Below, piece after piece: positions 1 through 9,216 of a stretch of 64,000 nt of DNA. Numbering within the stretch: the stretch's first letter is position 1; each line of letters starts with the position of its first letter. Position numbers and translations under genes: made by a program. Source of the DNA: CAZPXZ01 sp965221505 (lineage in GTDB: Bacteria > Pseudomonadota > Alphaproteobacteria > Rhodobacterales > CAZPXZ01); assembly GCA_965221505.1 (NCBI GenBank), contig CBDCSI010000002.1:1364001-1428000 (forward strand). The letters run 5' to 3'. The notes beneath the pieces were generated by a model, which worked only from the letters and a program-made list of their open reading frames with translations, was not told the DNA's origin and did not search any database.

Positions 1-274
1 TCTCCCGCCTACCGACTGCGAACTCCATGCGCCGATGGCGCCGTCCGGCGGAAAGGAGGCGTTCGCCCGACCGGCGTTGGCTCGGCGCCCGATCCCAGGC
101 AGCGTTGCCGATCGGTCAACGCCCCGGCAGCACATCGGCGCTTGCGCGCTACGCTTCAGGGTGCAATTCTTGCGTCGTACCTCGCGCCCGACGCGGCGGC
201 AAGCCTTGTACTCCGCGACTCTGGCGCCCCGTGCCAACCGGCGAGGCCGTTCGCCTCCCGCAAGGAGTATCACC

Positions 275-1321
275 ATGACCCAATCCTTTCCTCCCGCACA
301 TGCGCCGAACCGGCGGGACGTTCTCCGCTACGGCGCCGCCGCCGGCGCGGCGGCCAGCGTCTTCTCGCTGATATCGGTGAACGCGCTCGGCGCCGATTCG
401 GCACAGGTGCAGATGCAGCTCGGCTGGCTCGCCAGCAACGGCATTCTCGGCGAGGTCGTCGCCAAGCGCACCGGCATCTACGCGGAAGAGGGCATCGAAC
501 TCGAAGTGATCCCGGGCGGGCCGGGCGTGGACGGCGTGGCGTCGGTCGCGGCCGGCCGGGCCGAGTCCGGGCAGCTTTCCTCCAGCCCCTCGCTGATGCT
601 GGCGCGGTCGGCCGGCATTCCCGTCAAGGCCTTCGCGGCCGGGTACCAGCGGCATCCTTTCACCTACTTCTCCCTGGAGAACAACCCGATCCGCACCCCG
701 GCGGACATGGTCGGCAAGACCATTGCGACGCAGCCGACCGCGGTCATCCTGCTCCGGGCGCTGCTGGCCAAGAACGGCATCGCGGAGGATCAGGTCGAGA
801 TCGTCAACATGGGCAGCGACATGAACCAGCTGCTGACCGGTCAGGCGCAGGCCGTGACCGGATGGATGACCAACACCAACGCGCTGAAGGTGCTCGGCGA
901 GGGCCGGGTCGACATGATGCTCTGGGACGCGGGCATCCAGCTCTACGCCAACGTGTACTACACCACCGACGAGATGCTGGCGGACCACTCGGACGTTCTG
1001 ACCCGTTACCTGCGCGGATCCGCGCGGGGTTGGGGCGCGGCGAAGGCGGACCCGGCTGCCGCCGTCGACCATCTCGTCGCCGAATATCCCAACCTGGATC
1101 ACGCGAGCGAGATGGAGGCGGTCTCCGGCGTGCTCGGCTTCTCGTTCAACGACACCACCATGTCCGAAGGCTGGGCCGCGATGAACGCCGGCAACTGGCA
1201 GGCGCAGATCGACACCTACGCCGGTCTGGACCAGTTCCAGGGCGACGTGCCGACCGTGGACGACGTGATGACTCTGGCCATCCTCGAAGCGACGGCCGAG
1301 ACCCGGATGGAGATCGGCTGA
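275..1321 (+). CDS. NMT1/TauT-type ABC transporter substrate-binding protein
   Basis: This is a 348-residue periplasmic binding protein of the NitT/TauT/THI5 class, which captures small solutes for the ATPase and permease encoded next. The ATG at 275 is chosen because AAGGAG lies at 262-267; the open frame extends further upstream but has no other good start. The N-terminus has a twin-arginine pair (Arg13-Arg14 in NRRDVLR) followed by an Ala-rich hydrophobic stretch and an ALGAD processing region, so Tat export is likely. The mature part starts VQMQLGWLASNG and has SPSLMLARSAGIPVKAFAAG, typical of NMT1-like proteins. The ligand is not evident; pyrimidine-like, taurine-like and nitrile-like ligands all occur in the family. 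Confidence 0.85.
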   Translation: MTQSFPPAHAPNRRDVLRYGAAAGAAASVFSLISVNALGADSAQVQMQLGWLASNGILGEVVAKRTGIYAEEGIELEVIPGGPGVDGVASVAAGRAESGQLSSSPSLMLARSAGIPVKAFAAGYQRHPFTYFSLENNPIRTPADMVGKTIATQPTAVILLRALLAKNGIAEDQVEIVNMGSDMNQLLTGQAQAVTGWMTNTNALKVLGEGRVDMMLWDAGIQLYANVYYTTDEMLADHSDVLTRYLRGSARGWGAAKADPAAAVDHLVAEYPNLDHASEMEAVSGVLGFSFNDTTMSEGWAAMNAGNWQAQIDTYAGLDQFQGDVPTVDDVMTLAILEATAETRMEIG

Positions 1322-1395
1322 ACCGGAACCCGCCCGGCCTGTGCGGCGGCGCTGGCCGTCGCATGGCCGGGGAGTCCCGTGCCGGCAGCGAGCCC

Positions 1396-1444
1396 CGCAA
1401 GCCCGATCGCGTCGCCGAGGCGTCCGGGCTTGCGCGAGCCGAGG
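1396..1444 (+). promoter_or_regulatory. Intercistronic stem-loop after the binding-protein gene
   Basis: A perfect 10-bp inverted repeat, CGCAAGCCCG at 1396-1405 and CGGGCTTGCG at 1435-1444, encloses a 29-nt loop. It lies in the 191-nt gap between the substrate-binding protein and its ATPase gene. There is no T-run, so it is more likely an mRNA-stabilising or attenuating hairpin, as is common after binding-protein genes, than a full terminator. Confidence 0.45.
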
Positions 1445-1512
1445 CGCCGGAGCCTTCGGGCGTCACGCGCATGGTGGCGCGCCTGCAACTCCGCCGCATT
1501 CTGGAGCCGTAG

Positions 1513-2316
1513 ATGAGGTCATCTCGCACACGCCGCTCCTCCGGCAACGGCAGCGCCATCGAGGTGCGTAACCTCTCCGTGCGCTTCGACGGCGACGCCG
1601 GTACGGTGACCGCCCTGGAGGGCGTCGATCTCGACGTGCCCGAGGGCGGACTCGTCACCATGCTCGGCCCCTCCGGATGCGGCAAGTCCACCCTCCTGCG
1701 CGCCATCGCGGACCTCGTTCCGGTGAGCGAAGGGAGCATCGCGGTGTTCGGCGGGAGCCCGGCCGACGCCCGAAGCTCCCGCGATTTCTCTTTCGTGTTC
1801 CAGGATTCGACCCTGATGCCCTGGCGCACCGCGCTCGAGAACGTCCGGCTGCCGCTGGAGGTGGCGCGGAACGGGCGCTCGACCGAGGGAGACTCGACCC
1901 CGGAGGAAATGCTCCGGCTCGTCGGCCTCTCCGGCTGGGAGTCGGCCCTGCCGCACGAGCTGTCGGGCGGCATGCGCCAGCGCGTCGCCATCGCGCGCGC
2001 ACTGATCTGCCGCCCCCGCGTGCTGCTCATGGACGAGCCGTTCAGCGCGCTCGACGAGATCACTCGGGACCAGTTCAACGAAGAACTCCTGCGCATCTGG
2101 CGGGAGACCGGCACCACCATCATGTTCGTGACGCACTCGGTGCCGGAGGCGGCGTTCCTCGGCCGCCAGTGCCTCGTGCTGTCGTCGCACCCGGGCAGGG
2201 TGCGCAAGCTGGTGGACATCGACTTGCCGGAGCCGCGGCAGCTGCGCATGCGCGACACGCTCGAATTCGTGACCGTGACGGCGCAGCTGCGCGACCTTCT
2301 GGAGCGCGACCAATGA
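1513..2316 (+). CDS. NitT/TauT-type ABC transporter ATP-binding protein
   Basis: A 267-residue ATPase that should power uptake of the ligand bound by the upstream protein. Walker A is GPSGCGKST, the signature is LSGGMRQR, Walker B is LLMDEPFSALD and the switch His is in FVTHS, so all catalytic elements are present. The Q-loop FQDSTLMPWRT is typical of the SsuB/TauB/NrtD group. The ATG at 1513 follows a TAG, and an alternative start is not better supported. The stop overlaps the permease start by 4 nt (ATGA), so the two are translationally coupled. Confidence 0.9.
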   Translation: MRSSRTRRSSGNGSAIEVRNLSVRFDGDAGTVTALEGVDLDVPEGGLVTMLGPSGCGKSTLLRAIADLVPVSEGSIAVFGGSPADARSSRDFSFVFQDSTLMPWRTALENVRLPLEVARNGRSTEGDSTPEEMLRLVGLSGWESALPHELSGGMRQRVAIARALICRPRVLLMDEPFSALDEITRDQFNEELLRIWRETGTTIMFVTHSVPEAAFLGRQCLVLSSHPGRVRKLVDIDLPEPRQLRMRDTLEFVTVTAQLRDLLERDQ

Positions 2317-3128
2317 CCGCCGCCGCCGGCGCCGCGCCCCGCCGCCCCGCGGCCGGGACCGCCCGGCGCAGCGGCCGCTGGCGCCGCCGCCTGCCGGCGA
2401 TCGCGACGGCGATCGGCGCGATCCTGCTCTGGCAGCTCACCGTCACCGGGCTTCGCGTGCCCGACTACATCGCGCCCAGCCCGATCCAGGTCATGGAAGT
2501 GTTCGTGACCAGGGGCGGCATGCTATGGGACAATTTCCTGCCCACCTTTCTCGAAGCCATCGCCGGATTCGCGCTCGGCAACAGCGTCGCGATTCTCCTC
2601 GCGATCTGGTTCGTCCACAGCCAGCTGGCCGAACGCGCCTTCTATCCGATCGCGGTCTTCGTCAACACCATTCCGATCATCGCCATCGCGCCGATCCTCG
2701 TGCTCCTGCTCGGCAACGGCTACTCTCCGAAAGTCGTGATCGCGGCGTTGATCTGCTTCTTCCCGACCCTGGTCAACATGGTGCGGGGGCTGAAGGCGGT
2801 GAGTCCGCAGATGCTCGAGCTGATGTGGATCCTGTCCGCGAACAAGCGCGAGATCCTCTGGAAGGTCCGGCTGCAGAGTTCGCTCCCGTTTCTCTTCGCG
2901 GCGCTGAAGATCGCCTCCACCACCTGCGTGATCGGCGCCATCGTGGGGGAGTGGATCGGGTCCAATTACGGACTCGGGGCGCTGATCATCGAAGCCACCT
3001 ACAATTTCCGGTCGCCCCTGCTCTACGCGACCGTCATCCTGGGCGCCGGACTTGCGGTGATGCTGTTCGCCACGACCTCCCTGGTCGAGCGGCGGGTGCT
3101 CCGCTGGAAGCCGGATTCCGTCTATTGA
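2313..3128 (+). CDS. NitT/TauT-type ABC transporter permease
   Basis: A 271-residue inner-membrane permease of the SsuC/TauC family. An Arg/Ala-rich cytoplasmic N-terminus (about residues 1-30) precedes a first membrane segment (AIATAIGAILLWQLTVTG). The family motif VPDYIAPSPIQV follows, and further segments include AFYPIAVFVNTIPIIAIAPILVL. The cytoplasmic coupling loop is in the region PQMLELMWILSANKREILWKVRLQSSLPFLFAALKIA. The ATG overlaps the ATPase stop by 4 nt. The gene ends 20 nt before the next start, so the flavoenzyme and the downstream catabolic genes are probably on the same transcript. Confidence 0.88.
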   Translation: MTAAAGAAPRRPAAGTARRSGRWRRRLPAIATAIGAILLWQLTVTGLRVPDYIAPSPIQVMEVFVTRGGMLWDNFLPTFLEAIAGFALGNSVAILLAIWFVHSQLAERAFYPIAVFVNTIPIIAIAPILVLLLGNGYSPKVVIAALICFFPTLVNMVRGLKAVSPQMLELMWILSANKREILWKVRLQSSLPFLFAALKIASTTCVIGAIVGEWIGSNYGLGALIIEATYNFRSPLLYATVILGAGLAVMLFATTSLVERRVLRWKPDSVY

Positions 3129-3148
3129 TTGCGAAGGAGCGCGTTCCC

Positions 3149-4516
3149 ATGAGAGATCACGACAGAACGGCGGCAACGGCGGCGAGCGAGGACGCTCCGG
3201 TCGTCGAGACCGTGGACGTCGCAGTGGTGGGCGGCGGCCCCGCCGGAGTCGCCGCCGCCGTCTCGGCTGCCCGCAACGGCGCGTCTACCGCGCTGATCGA
3301 GCGCTATCCCTATCTCGGCGGCCTCGCCTCCGGCGGCATGGTCCTGGTCCTCGACGACATGCACAACGACACCGAGATCAGCGTGCGCGGCCTGGCGATG
3401 GAGATGATCGACCGCATGCATGCGAGAGGGCTCTGCGTGTATCCGCCGGAGGAGGACCGGGATCCGGCGGTCCGGACGACGCAGGAGATGTGGCGCAAGT
3501 GGTACCGCTGGGGCCTGTTCGACTTCCACACGCACACCAAGCCGCACCCGATCATCTTCGCGGCCGCCTTCGACCCGGACGGCTTCAAGCAGGCGTCGCT
3601 CGACATGGTCGGCGAAGCGAAGGTCCGGCTCCGCCTGCACAGCTGGTTTCACTCCGCCATCGTCGAGGACGGGTGTGCCGCCGGCGCGGTGGTCCTGACC
3701 AAGGAGGGATTCCAGGCGGTCCGGGCGTCGGTGGTGATCGACGCGACCGGCGACCTCGACGTCGCGGCGAGCGCCGGCGCGTCCTTCGTGGACGGCGCCT
3801 ACATCGTAACCACGGTGTCCCGCATCGGCGGGGTGGACACCGTCGAGGCGGACCGGTTCCAGTACGAGGAGCCGGAGCGCTTCGCCGAGGTCGACCGGGA
3901 GGCCAAGCGCATCATCGGGGGAAGCTGGCAGCACTGGTGGCTCAAGACGCCCCTTCCCGGCATCGTCTGGTGCAACTGTCCGCACATGACCGGTTTCGAC
4001 GGGATGAAGGTGGCCGATCTCACGTCGGCCGAGTTCGAGGGCCGTCGACGCATGCAGAGCCTGCTGGAATACGTCCGGGAGCGCATGCCCGGCTTCGAAA
4101 ATTCCTTCTTCGTCGACTTCGCGCCGCAGACCGGCGTCCGCCAGACGCGGCTCCTCGACGGCGAATACGTGGTCACCAAGCGCGACGTCCTCGACCGGGT
4201 TCACTTCGCCGACAGCGTCTGCCGCGGGCGGGACTACTACACGCCGTATCGGGCCATGCTGCCGAAGGAAGTCGAGCAACTGCTGGTCGCGGGCCGGCAC
4301 TACTCGGCGACCCGGCAGGCGCAGAAGATCAGCCGCGAGATTCCGCCCTGCATGGCCATGGGCGAAGCGGCCGGGATCGCCGCCGCCCAGTCGCTCGACG
4401 CGGACGTCTTGGTTCGGAACGCGGACGTCGGCCGCATTCAGCGGCAGATGCGCGCGCAGGGCGCCGACCCCGGCGACCGGCCCGCGGCCAACGCGGCCTA
4501 TCGGGAAGCGGCATGA
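3149..4516 (+). CDS. FAD-dependent oxidoreductase (FAD_oxidored family)
   Basis: A 455-residue flavoprotein. An N-terminal Rossmann dinucleotide-binding motif (VAVVGGGPAGVAAAVSAA, about residues 24-41) is followed by an acidic/basic strand end (ALIER) and YLGGLASGGM, as in the FAD_oxidored (PF12831-like) family. Late motifs LVAGRHYSATRQAQKISREI and CMAMGEAAGIAAAQS match the C-terminal FAD-contacting end of that family. The ATG at 3149 has AAGGAG at 3134-3139. The end overlaps the CoA-transferase start by 4 nt (ATGA). The substrate is unknown; by context it may oxidise the compound delivered by the importer or an intermediate of its breakdown. Confidence 0.82.
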   Translation: MRDHDRTAATAASEDAPVVETVDVAVVGGGPAGVAAAVSAARNGASTALIERYPYLGGLASGGMVLVLDDMHNDTEISVRGLAMEMIDRMHARGLCVYPPEEDRDPAVRTTQEMWRKWYRWGLFDFHTHTKPHPIIFAAAFDPDGFKQASLDMVGEAKVRLRLHSWFHSAIVEDGCAAGAVVLTKEGFQAVRASVVIDATGDLDVAASAGASFVDGAYIVTTVSRIGGVDTVEADRFQYEEPERFAEVDREAKRIIGGSWQHWWLKTPLPGIVWCNCPHMTGFDGMKVADLTSAEFEGRRRMQSLLEYVRERMPGFENSFFVDFAPQTGVRQTRLLDGEYVVTKRDVLDRVHFADSVCRGRDYYTPYRAMLPKEVEQLLVAGRHYSATRQAQKISREIPPCMAMGEAAGIAAAQSLDADVLVRNADVGRIQRQMRAQGADPGDRPAANAAYREAA

Positions 4517-5679
4517 TGGCGGCGGACGGCAACGGGGCGCTCCCGCTCTCGGGCGTGCGCGTGCTCGACTTCACCCAGGTGATGATGGGTCCCTGCTGCA
4601 CCCAGATGCTCGGGGACTACGGGGCCGACGTGATCAAGATCGAGCGGCCGGGCAGCGGCGAGCTGTCGCGCTGGAGCGTGGGCGACGACCCGGACGGCGG
4701 CAACAATCCGGTGTTCTGCAGCCTGAACCGCAACAAGCGGAGCGTGACGCTCGACATGAAGTCCGAGGAGGGAAGGCAAAGCGTGCTGGCGCTCGCGGAT
4801 ACGGCCGACGTCGTGGTGAACAATTTCCGCCCGGGCGTGATGGAGCGCATGGGACTGGGCTACGAGGCGCTCCGTGCGCGGAACCCGCGCGTCATCTACG
4901 CGATCGGCACCGGATTCGGGACCGAAGGCCCCTATGTCGGCAAGGGGGGACAGGACGTGCTCGCCCAGGCGATGAGCGGGGTGATGCACCGGCGCGCCAG
5001 CCCCGACCTGCCGCTCTCGATCTATCCGACGGCGCTGGCGGACTATTCCGCCGGCATGCACCTCGTGCAGGGCATTCTCCTGGCGCTACTGCAGCGGGAG
5101 AAGACCGGCGAAGGGCAATGCGTCTCGGTCTCGCTCTACAACTCGATGCTCGCCATGCAGATGCAGGAGGCCGCGACCTGGATGATGCGGGGGACGGAAC
5201 TCAATTGGGCCGCGATGCCGCTCTCCGGCGTGTTCGAAACCTCCGACGGCGCGGTGGTCATGATCGGCGCGTTCAAGGAGAACCCGCTCCGCGAGATCTG
5301 CCGCGCGCTGTCGATCGACGACCTCTCGACCGACCCGCGCTACGAGAATCTGGAGCGGCAGAAAGAGCATCGCGCCGAATTGCAAACGCTCTTCCGCGAA
5401 CGGTTTGCGACCGATACCACCGCCTACTGGATCGGGCGGCTGGAGGCGGTCGACCTCTTGTGCGCGCCGGTGCAGGCCATGGAGGACGCGCTCGAGGATC
5501 CGCAGACCGCGGTCAACCGGATGATCGTGGACCTACCTCCGACGGCGGGCGGACCGGTGCGGCTCGTGGCGTCGCCGATCGACATGTCCGCGGCCCCGTT
5601 CGCCGTCCGGCATCCGCCGCCGAGGCTCGGCGAACATACCGACGAGGTGCTGGCGCCGATCCGGGGCGGCGCGTCATGA
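4513..5679 (+). CDS. CaiB/BaiF-type class III CoA-transferase
   Basis: A 388-residue family III CoA-transferase, which moves CoA between carboxylic acids. The N-terminus LSGVRVLDFTQVMMGP and the block YGADVIKIERPGSGE (about residues 36-50) are hallmarks, as are VVNNFRPGVMERMGLGYE and YAIGTGFGTEGPY. The conserved catalytic Asp is most likely Asp177 in ALADYSAG. The start overlaps the flavoenzyme stop by 4 nt and the end overlaps the next gene by 4 nt. Together with the enoyl-CoA hydratase-like gene this suggests that the substrate is activated to a CoA thioester and then hydrated or cleaved. The acid and CoA donor cannot be read from the sequence. Confidence 0.9.
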   Translation: MMAADGNGALPLSGVRVLDFTQVMMGPCCTQMLGDYGADVIKIERPGSGELSRWSVGDDPDGGNNPVFCSLNRNKRSVTLDMKSEEGRQSVLALADTADVVVNNFRPGVMERMGLGYEALRARNPRVIYAIGTGFGTEGPYVGKGGQDVLAQAMSGVMHRRASPDLPLSIYPTALADYSAGMHLVQGILLALLQREKTGEGQCVSVSLYNSMLAMQMQEAATWMMRGTELNWAAMPLSGVFETSDGAVVMIGAFKENPLREICRALSIDDLSTDPRYENLERQKEHRAELQTLFRERFATDTTAYWIGRLEAVDLLCAPVQAMEDALEDPQTAVNRMIVDLPPTAGGPVRLVASPIDMSAAPFAVRHPPPRLGEHTDEVLAPIRGGAS

Positions 5680-6443
5680 GCGTCGAGTTCGTCGTCGAGG
5701 ACGGCGTCGCGCGCGTCACGCTGAACCGGCCGGACCGGCTGAACGCGGTCGATTCCGGCACCGAGGCGGAGCTCGAGCGAATCTGGTCCGCGATCGAAGC
5801 CGACCGGGACGTCCGCTGCGTGGTCCTGACGGGATCCGGCCGCGCCTTCTGCGCCGGCGCCGACATGAAGGAGGACGTGGGCGACGGGCTCGGCTACTGG
5901 GCGGGAACCGGCAAGTGGGGCTTCGGCGGTCTCGCCAAAGGGGGAAGGCTGCCGGTGCCGATCCTCGCGCGCGTCAACGGACTGGCGCTGGGCGGCGGGT
6001 TCGAGATGGTTCTCGGCTGCGACCTGGTCGTCGCGGCCGAATCCGCGTCCTTCGGGCAGCCGGAAGCCCTGGTCGGCCGGCTGCCGCTCGACGCCATGGT
6101 GACCCTGCCGCGAAGGCTGCCGCGTTCCGTCGCCCTGGGGGTGATGCTGACCGGGCGCCGCTTGTCCGCGGGGGAGGCGGAGCGGTTCGGTCTCGTCAAC
6201 GAAGTCGCCCCGGACGGGGAGTTGGACGAGGCGGTCGACCGCTGGGTCCGGGAACTCGTCGCCTGTGCGCCGCTCAGCCTCAGGGCGATCAAGCGCGTCG
6301 TGCACGATACGGCGCACTTGCCGGCGTCGCAGGCGCGGAACCTGCTTCTGCCGAGCCTCGCGGAGGCGCTGCGAAGCCGGGATGCGGACGAAGGCGTGCT
6401 CGCGTTTCGGGAGAAGCGAAAGCCCGTCTGGAAAGGAGAGTAG
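5676..6443 (+). CDS. Enoyl-CoA hydratase/isomerase family protein
   Basis: A 255-residue crotonase-fold protein. The oxyanion-hole segments are visible as FCAGADM (about residues 58-64) and GLALGGGFE (102-110), followed by CDLVVAAESASFGQPE with an acidic residue (Glu130) at the usual first catalytic position. The next segment, VGRLPLDAMVTLPRRLP, lacks the Gly-rich PGAGG stretch of classical hydratases, so the exact chemistry (hydratase, isomerase, hydrolase or lyase) is uncertain. It is coupled to the CoA-transferase by a 4-nt overlap and is followed 7 nt later by the ferredoxin gene. Confidence 0.87.
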   Translation: MSVEFVVEDGVARVTLNRPDRLNAVDSGTEAELERIWSAIEADRDVRCVVLTGSGRAFCAGADMKEDVGDGLGYWAGTGKWGFGGLAKGGRLPVPILARVNGLALGGGFEMVLGCDLVVAAESASFGQPEALVGRLPLDAMVTLPRRLPRSVALGVMLTGRRLSAGEAERFGLVNEVAPDGELDEAVDRWVRELVACAPLSLRAIKRVVHDTAHLPASQARNLLLPSLAEALRSRDADEGVLAFREKRKPVWKGE

Positions 6444-6450
6444 CCGCAAA

Positions 6451-6789
6451 GTGGCGTTCGTGATCGCGGAGCCGTGCATCGACGTCAAGGACGGCGCCTG
6501 TACCGACGTGTGTCCCGTGGATTGCATCTACGAGGGCGGTCGGATGTTCTACATTCAGCCGGACGAGTGCATCAATTGCGCGCTTTGCGTGTCGGTCTGC
6601 CCCGTCGAGGCGATCTGGGACGAGGACGAGTTGCCAGCGGAGCAGGCGGCGTATCGGGAGGTAAACGCGGAGTTCTTCGGGGACGCGGTCACCGGCTGGG
6701 GCGAGCCCGGAGGCTGGGACGAGGACTTCTGCACGACCGCCGACCACCCGACGGTCGCGGGGTTTTCGGGTACGAACGAACGAGCGTAG
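6451..6789 (+). CDS. fdxA: 7Fe ferredoxin (FdxA/FdI type, [3Fe-4S][4Fe-4S])
   Basis: A 112-residue low-potential ferredoxin. The GTG at 6451 is preceded by AAAGGAGAG and directly yields the conserved N-terminus VAFVIAEPC. By comparison with Azotobacter FdI, Cys9, Cys17 and Cys50 should bind the [3Fe-4S] cluster, and Cys21, Cys40, Cys43 and Cys46 the [4Fe-4S] cluster (CINCALCVSVCP). Position 12, a non-ligand Cys in FdI, is Val here. The C-terminal extension DEDELPAEQAAYREVNAEFF is also FdI-like. It probably passes electrons to or from a flavoenzyme of this cluster, although FdxA proteins also serve general roles. Confidence 0.88.
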   Translation: MAFVIAEPCIDVKDGACTDVCPVDCIYEGGRMFYIQPDECINCALCVSVCPVEAIWDEDELPAEQAAYREVNAEFFGDAVTGWGEPGGWDEDFCTTADHPTVAGFSGTNERA

Positions 6790-6795
6790 CGGGCG

Positions 6796-7701
6796 ATGCA
6801 CGCGTCTGTCCTGCGGTATCTCGAGGCGGTCGCCGAGGAGGGTTCCGTTCGTCGGGCCGCGGAACGGTTGCACGTGTCGGCCTCCGCGGTGAACCGGCAG
6901 ATCCTGCGGCTGGAGGCCCGCTTCGGAACGCCGCTCTTCGAGCGTCACGCCGGGGGCATGCGCCCGACGGAAGCGGGCGAGCTGGCGGTGCGGCACGCGC
7001 GCGATACCCTGCAGGAATACGCGCGCGTCGCGGGCGAAGTCGCGCGAAAGCGCGGTCTGATCGGGGGCAGCGTTCGGATCGCCACGCTGGACAGCCTGAC
7101 GGTTCACTTTTTGCCCGACGCCCTGGCGCGGTTCTCGGACGACCGTCCGGGCGTCCAGATCCAGGTTCGGGCCGCGGATCCGATGGGTGCGCTCAACATG
7201 GTGCTGCGCGGGGCGGCGGACCTGGCCTTGACCTTCGCCTCGTCGCCGCCGGGCGCGAAGACGCTGGAGGACATGCCCGCGGCCATGTGCGCCATCATGG
7301 CCCCGGAGCATCCCCTCGCCGGTCGCGCCTCGCTGTCGCTCGAGGACTGCGTGGGCGAGGCGATGATCTACCAGGACGATTCGGGGCCGATCCAGCCGTT
7401 TCTCGGAAGCGAGATGGAGGCGTTCAGGCGCAACAACGAGCCCATCCTCGTCTCCGACACGCTGGCGCTGGCGAAGCGGCTCTTGCTGCGGGGCGTCGGG
7501 ATGGCGTTCTATACCCGGCTCGGGTTCACGGAGGAACTCGCGGACGGGCGCCTGGTCGCGGTACCGCTGACCGGGGAGCGCTTCGAGTCCCTCAGACTGG
7601 CGCTGATCGCCCCTTCGGAGCGGTCGCCGACGGTCGCCGCGAAGGCGATGGCGGAACATCTCGCCGGCGCGCTGGTCCGGTTCTCCCGCCGAACGGCCTG
7701 A
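6796..7701 (+). CDS. LysR-family transcriptional regulator
   Basis: A 301-residue LysR-type regulator. The N-terminal winged helix-turn-helix covers about residues 1-60 (VRRAAERLHVSASAVNRQILRLEARFG with PLFERHAGGMRPTEAGE), and the remainder is a periplasmic-binding-protein-like effector domain. It starts 6 nt after the ferredoxin stop and stands in the same direction as the catabolic cluster, whereas LysR genes usually face their targets divergently. It therefore probably belongs to the operon and may regulate the cluster or a promoter elsewhere. The stop is 3 nt before the amidohydrolase GTG. Confidence 0.9.
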   Translation: MHASVLRYLEAVAEEGSVRRAAERLHVSASAVNRQILRLEARFGTPLFERHAGGMRPTEAGELAVRHARDTLQEYARVAGEVARKRGLIGGSVRIATLDSLTVHFLPDALARFSDDRPGVQIQVRAADPMGALNMVLRGAADLALTFASSPPGAKTLEDMPAAMCAIMAPEHPLAGRASLSLEDCVGEAMIYQDDSGPIQPFLGSEMEAFRRNNEPILVSDTLALAKRLLLRGVGMAFYTRLGFTEELADGRLVAVPLTGERFESLRLALIAPSERSPTVAAKAMAEHLAGALVRFSRRTA

Positions 7702-7704
7702 CGC

Positions 7705-9141
7705 GTGCACGGGATACTGGAAGTCGACCGCCTGCTCGCCCGTCCGACGACCGGGCGCGCCGTTCGCCGTGCGCGCCTGGAGTTCCGCGACGGCGCCGTT
7801 CGCTCGGTCGGGCGGAGCCGGGGCACGGCCGGCGAGGGACTGCTGGCATTGCCCGCGATGGTCAACGCCCACGACCACGGATACGGCATCGCGCCCCTGG
7901 ATCAGGGAATTGCCGACGACGCGCTGGAGTGCTGGATCGTCGGCCTCAAGGGGCGAATCTCCGTCGACCCGTGGCTCGAAGCGCTGGTCGCGTTCGGTCG
8001 CATGGCGCTGGCGGGGATCGGCTCGACGGTCCATTGCCACAACTCCCTGAGGGCGGACCGCCTGCCGTCGGAGGCCGAGGCGGTGGCCCGCGCGGCGAGC
8101 GAGATCGGCATCCGGGTGGCCTTCGCCTGTCCGATTCTCGACCGCAACCCGTGGATCTACGGAGACGCGGAGGATTTCCTTCCCCTGGTTCCCCCGAAGC
8201 ATCGCGAGTACGTCCGGCGCACGGCCGCGGACGCGCCGCCGGCGTTGCGTCTCGTCGACCAGGTGGAGGAAATCGCGCAAGCGGTGGAGAACGAGTTCTT
8301 CCGCGTGCAATACGGGCCGATCGGCCCGCAATGGTGCCGAGACGAGACGCTCGAACGAATCGCCGAAAACTCGGCCCGGCAAGGGCGGCGGATCCACATG
8401 CATCTGCTCGAGTCCCCGCGGCAGCGACGGTGGCTCGACGCCGCCTATCCCCAGGGCATCGTCCGCCACTTGGACGAGATCGGGTTCCTGTCCCCGCGGC
8501 TCGGCGTCGCGCACGGGGTGCACCTGCGGGAGGACGAAGCGGAACTTCTGGCGAGCCGAGGCGTCTCGGTCGCGGTGAACGCCTCCTCGAATCTTCGCTA
8601 TCGCTCCGGCGTCGCACCCGTGTCGCGGTTCCTCGAACGCGGCCTGCCGTTCGGATTCGGCCTCGACGGAGCCGCTCACGACGACGATCAGGATTACCTG
8701 CGCGACCTGCGCCTCGTCGCCCGGTTGCATGCCGGCTGCGGCATGACCCACGACCTGAATCCCGAGGCGCTCTTCACCGCCGCCTTTCGCGACGGCTTCC
8801 GAATGATCGACGGATCCGACGATTACGGAACGCTGGAAGTGGGCAGCCGCGCGGACGTTCTGGTGCTGGACTACGATTCCATGACGTCCGGCGCGGTCGA
8901 GTATGCCGGGAACGAGACGGACGTCCTGCTCGCCAGGGGGCGGGCGGAACACGTTCGGGATCTCTTCGTCGCCGGGAGGCAGGCAGTTCGGGACGGGGTC
9001 TTGACCGGTACGGACTTGTCGGCCGCGACGGAGGAGCTCGTCGGCAAGGCGCGCCGTGCCGCTGCGGAGCGGCCTCGCGAGGAGACGCAACGGCTCTCGG
9101 ACCTGCGCGAGTCGGTTCGAAGCTACTATTCTCGGCGGTGA
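7705..9141 (+). CDS. Metal-dependent amidohydrolase / deaminase-like protein
   Basis: A 478-residue amidohydrolase-superfamily enzyme. The GTG at 7705 lies 3 nt after the LysR stop. The metal-binding motif is VNAHDHGYG (His56, His58); further metal or active-site candidates are in HCHNSL, HMHLLES, VAHGVHLRE and FGLDGAAHDDD. The layout, with a C-terminal composite domain (EVGSRADVLVLDYD), matches the TRZ/ATZ and guanine-deaminase-like branch that hydrolyses C-N bonds. Neighbours suggest a step in breakdown of an N-containing compound brought in by the NMT1-type importer, but the substrate is not identifiable. Confidence 0.82.
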   Translation: MHGILEVDRLLARPTTGRAVRRARLEFRDGAVRSVGRSRGTAGEGLLALPAMVNAHDHGYGIAPLDQGIADDALECWIVGLKGRISVDPWLEALVAFGRMALAGIGSTVHCHNSLRADRLPSEAEAVARAASEIGIRVAFACPILDRNPWIYGDAEDFLPLVPPKHREYVRRTAADAPPALRLVDQVEEIAQAVENEFFRVQYGPIGPQWCRDETLERIAENSARQGRRIHMHLLESPRQRRWLDAAYPQGIVRHLDEIGFLSPRLGVAHGVHLREDEAELLASRGVSVAVNASSNLRYRSGVAPVSRFLERGLPFGFGLDGAAHDDDQDYLRDLRLVARLHAGCGMTHDLNPEALFTAAFRDGFRMIDGSDDYGTLEVGSRADVLVLDYDSMTSGAVEYAGNETDVLLARGRAEHVRDLFVAGRQAVRDGVLTGTDLSAATEELVGKARRAAAERPREETQRLSDLRESVRSYYSRR

Positions 9142-9216
9142 CGGCGTCCCGGATCCGTATTGGGGCTCGTGCCGCCTTGCGTAAGGGGAGCCGCCAAACA
9201 TGGCGGGAGGCTGACG

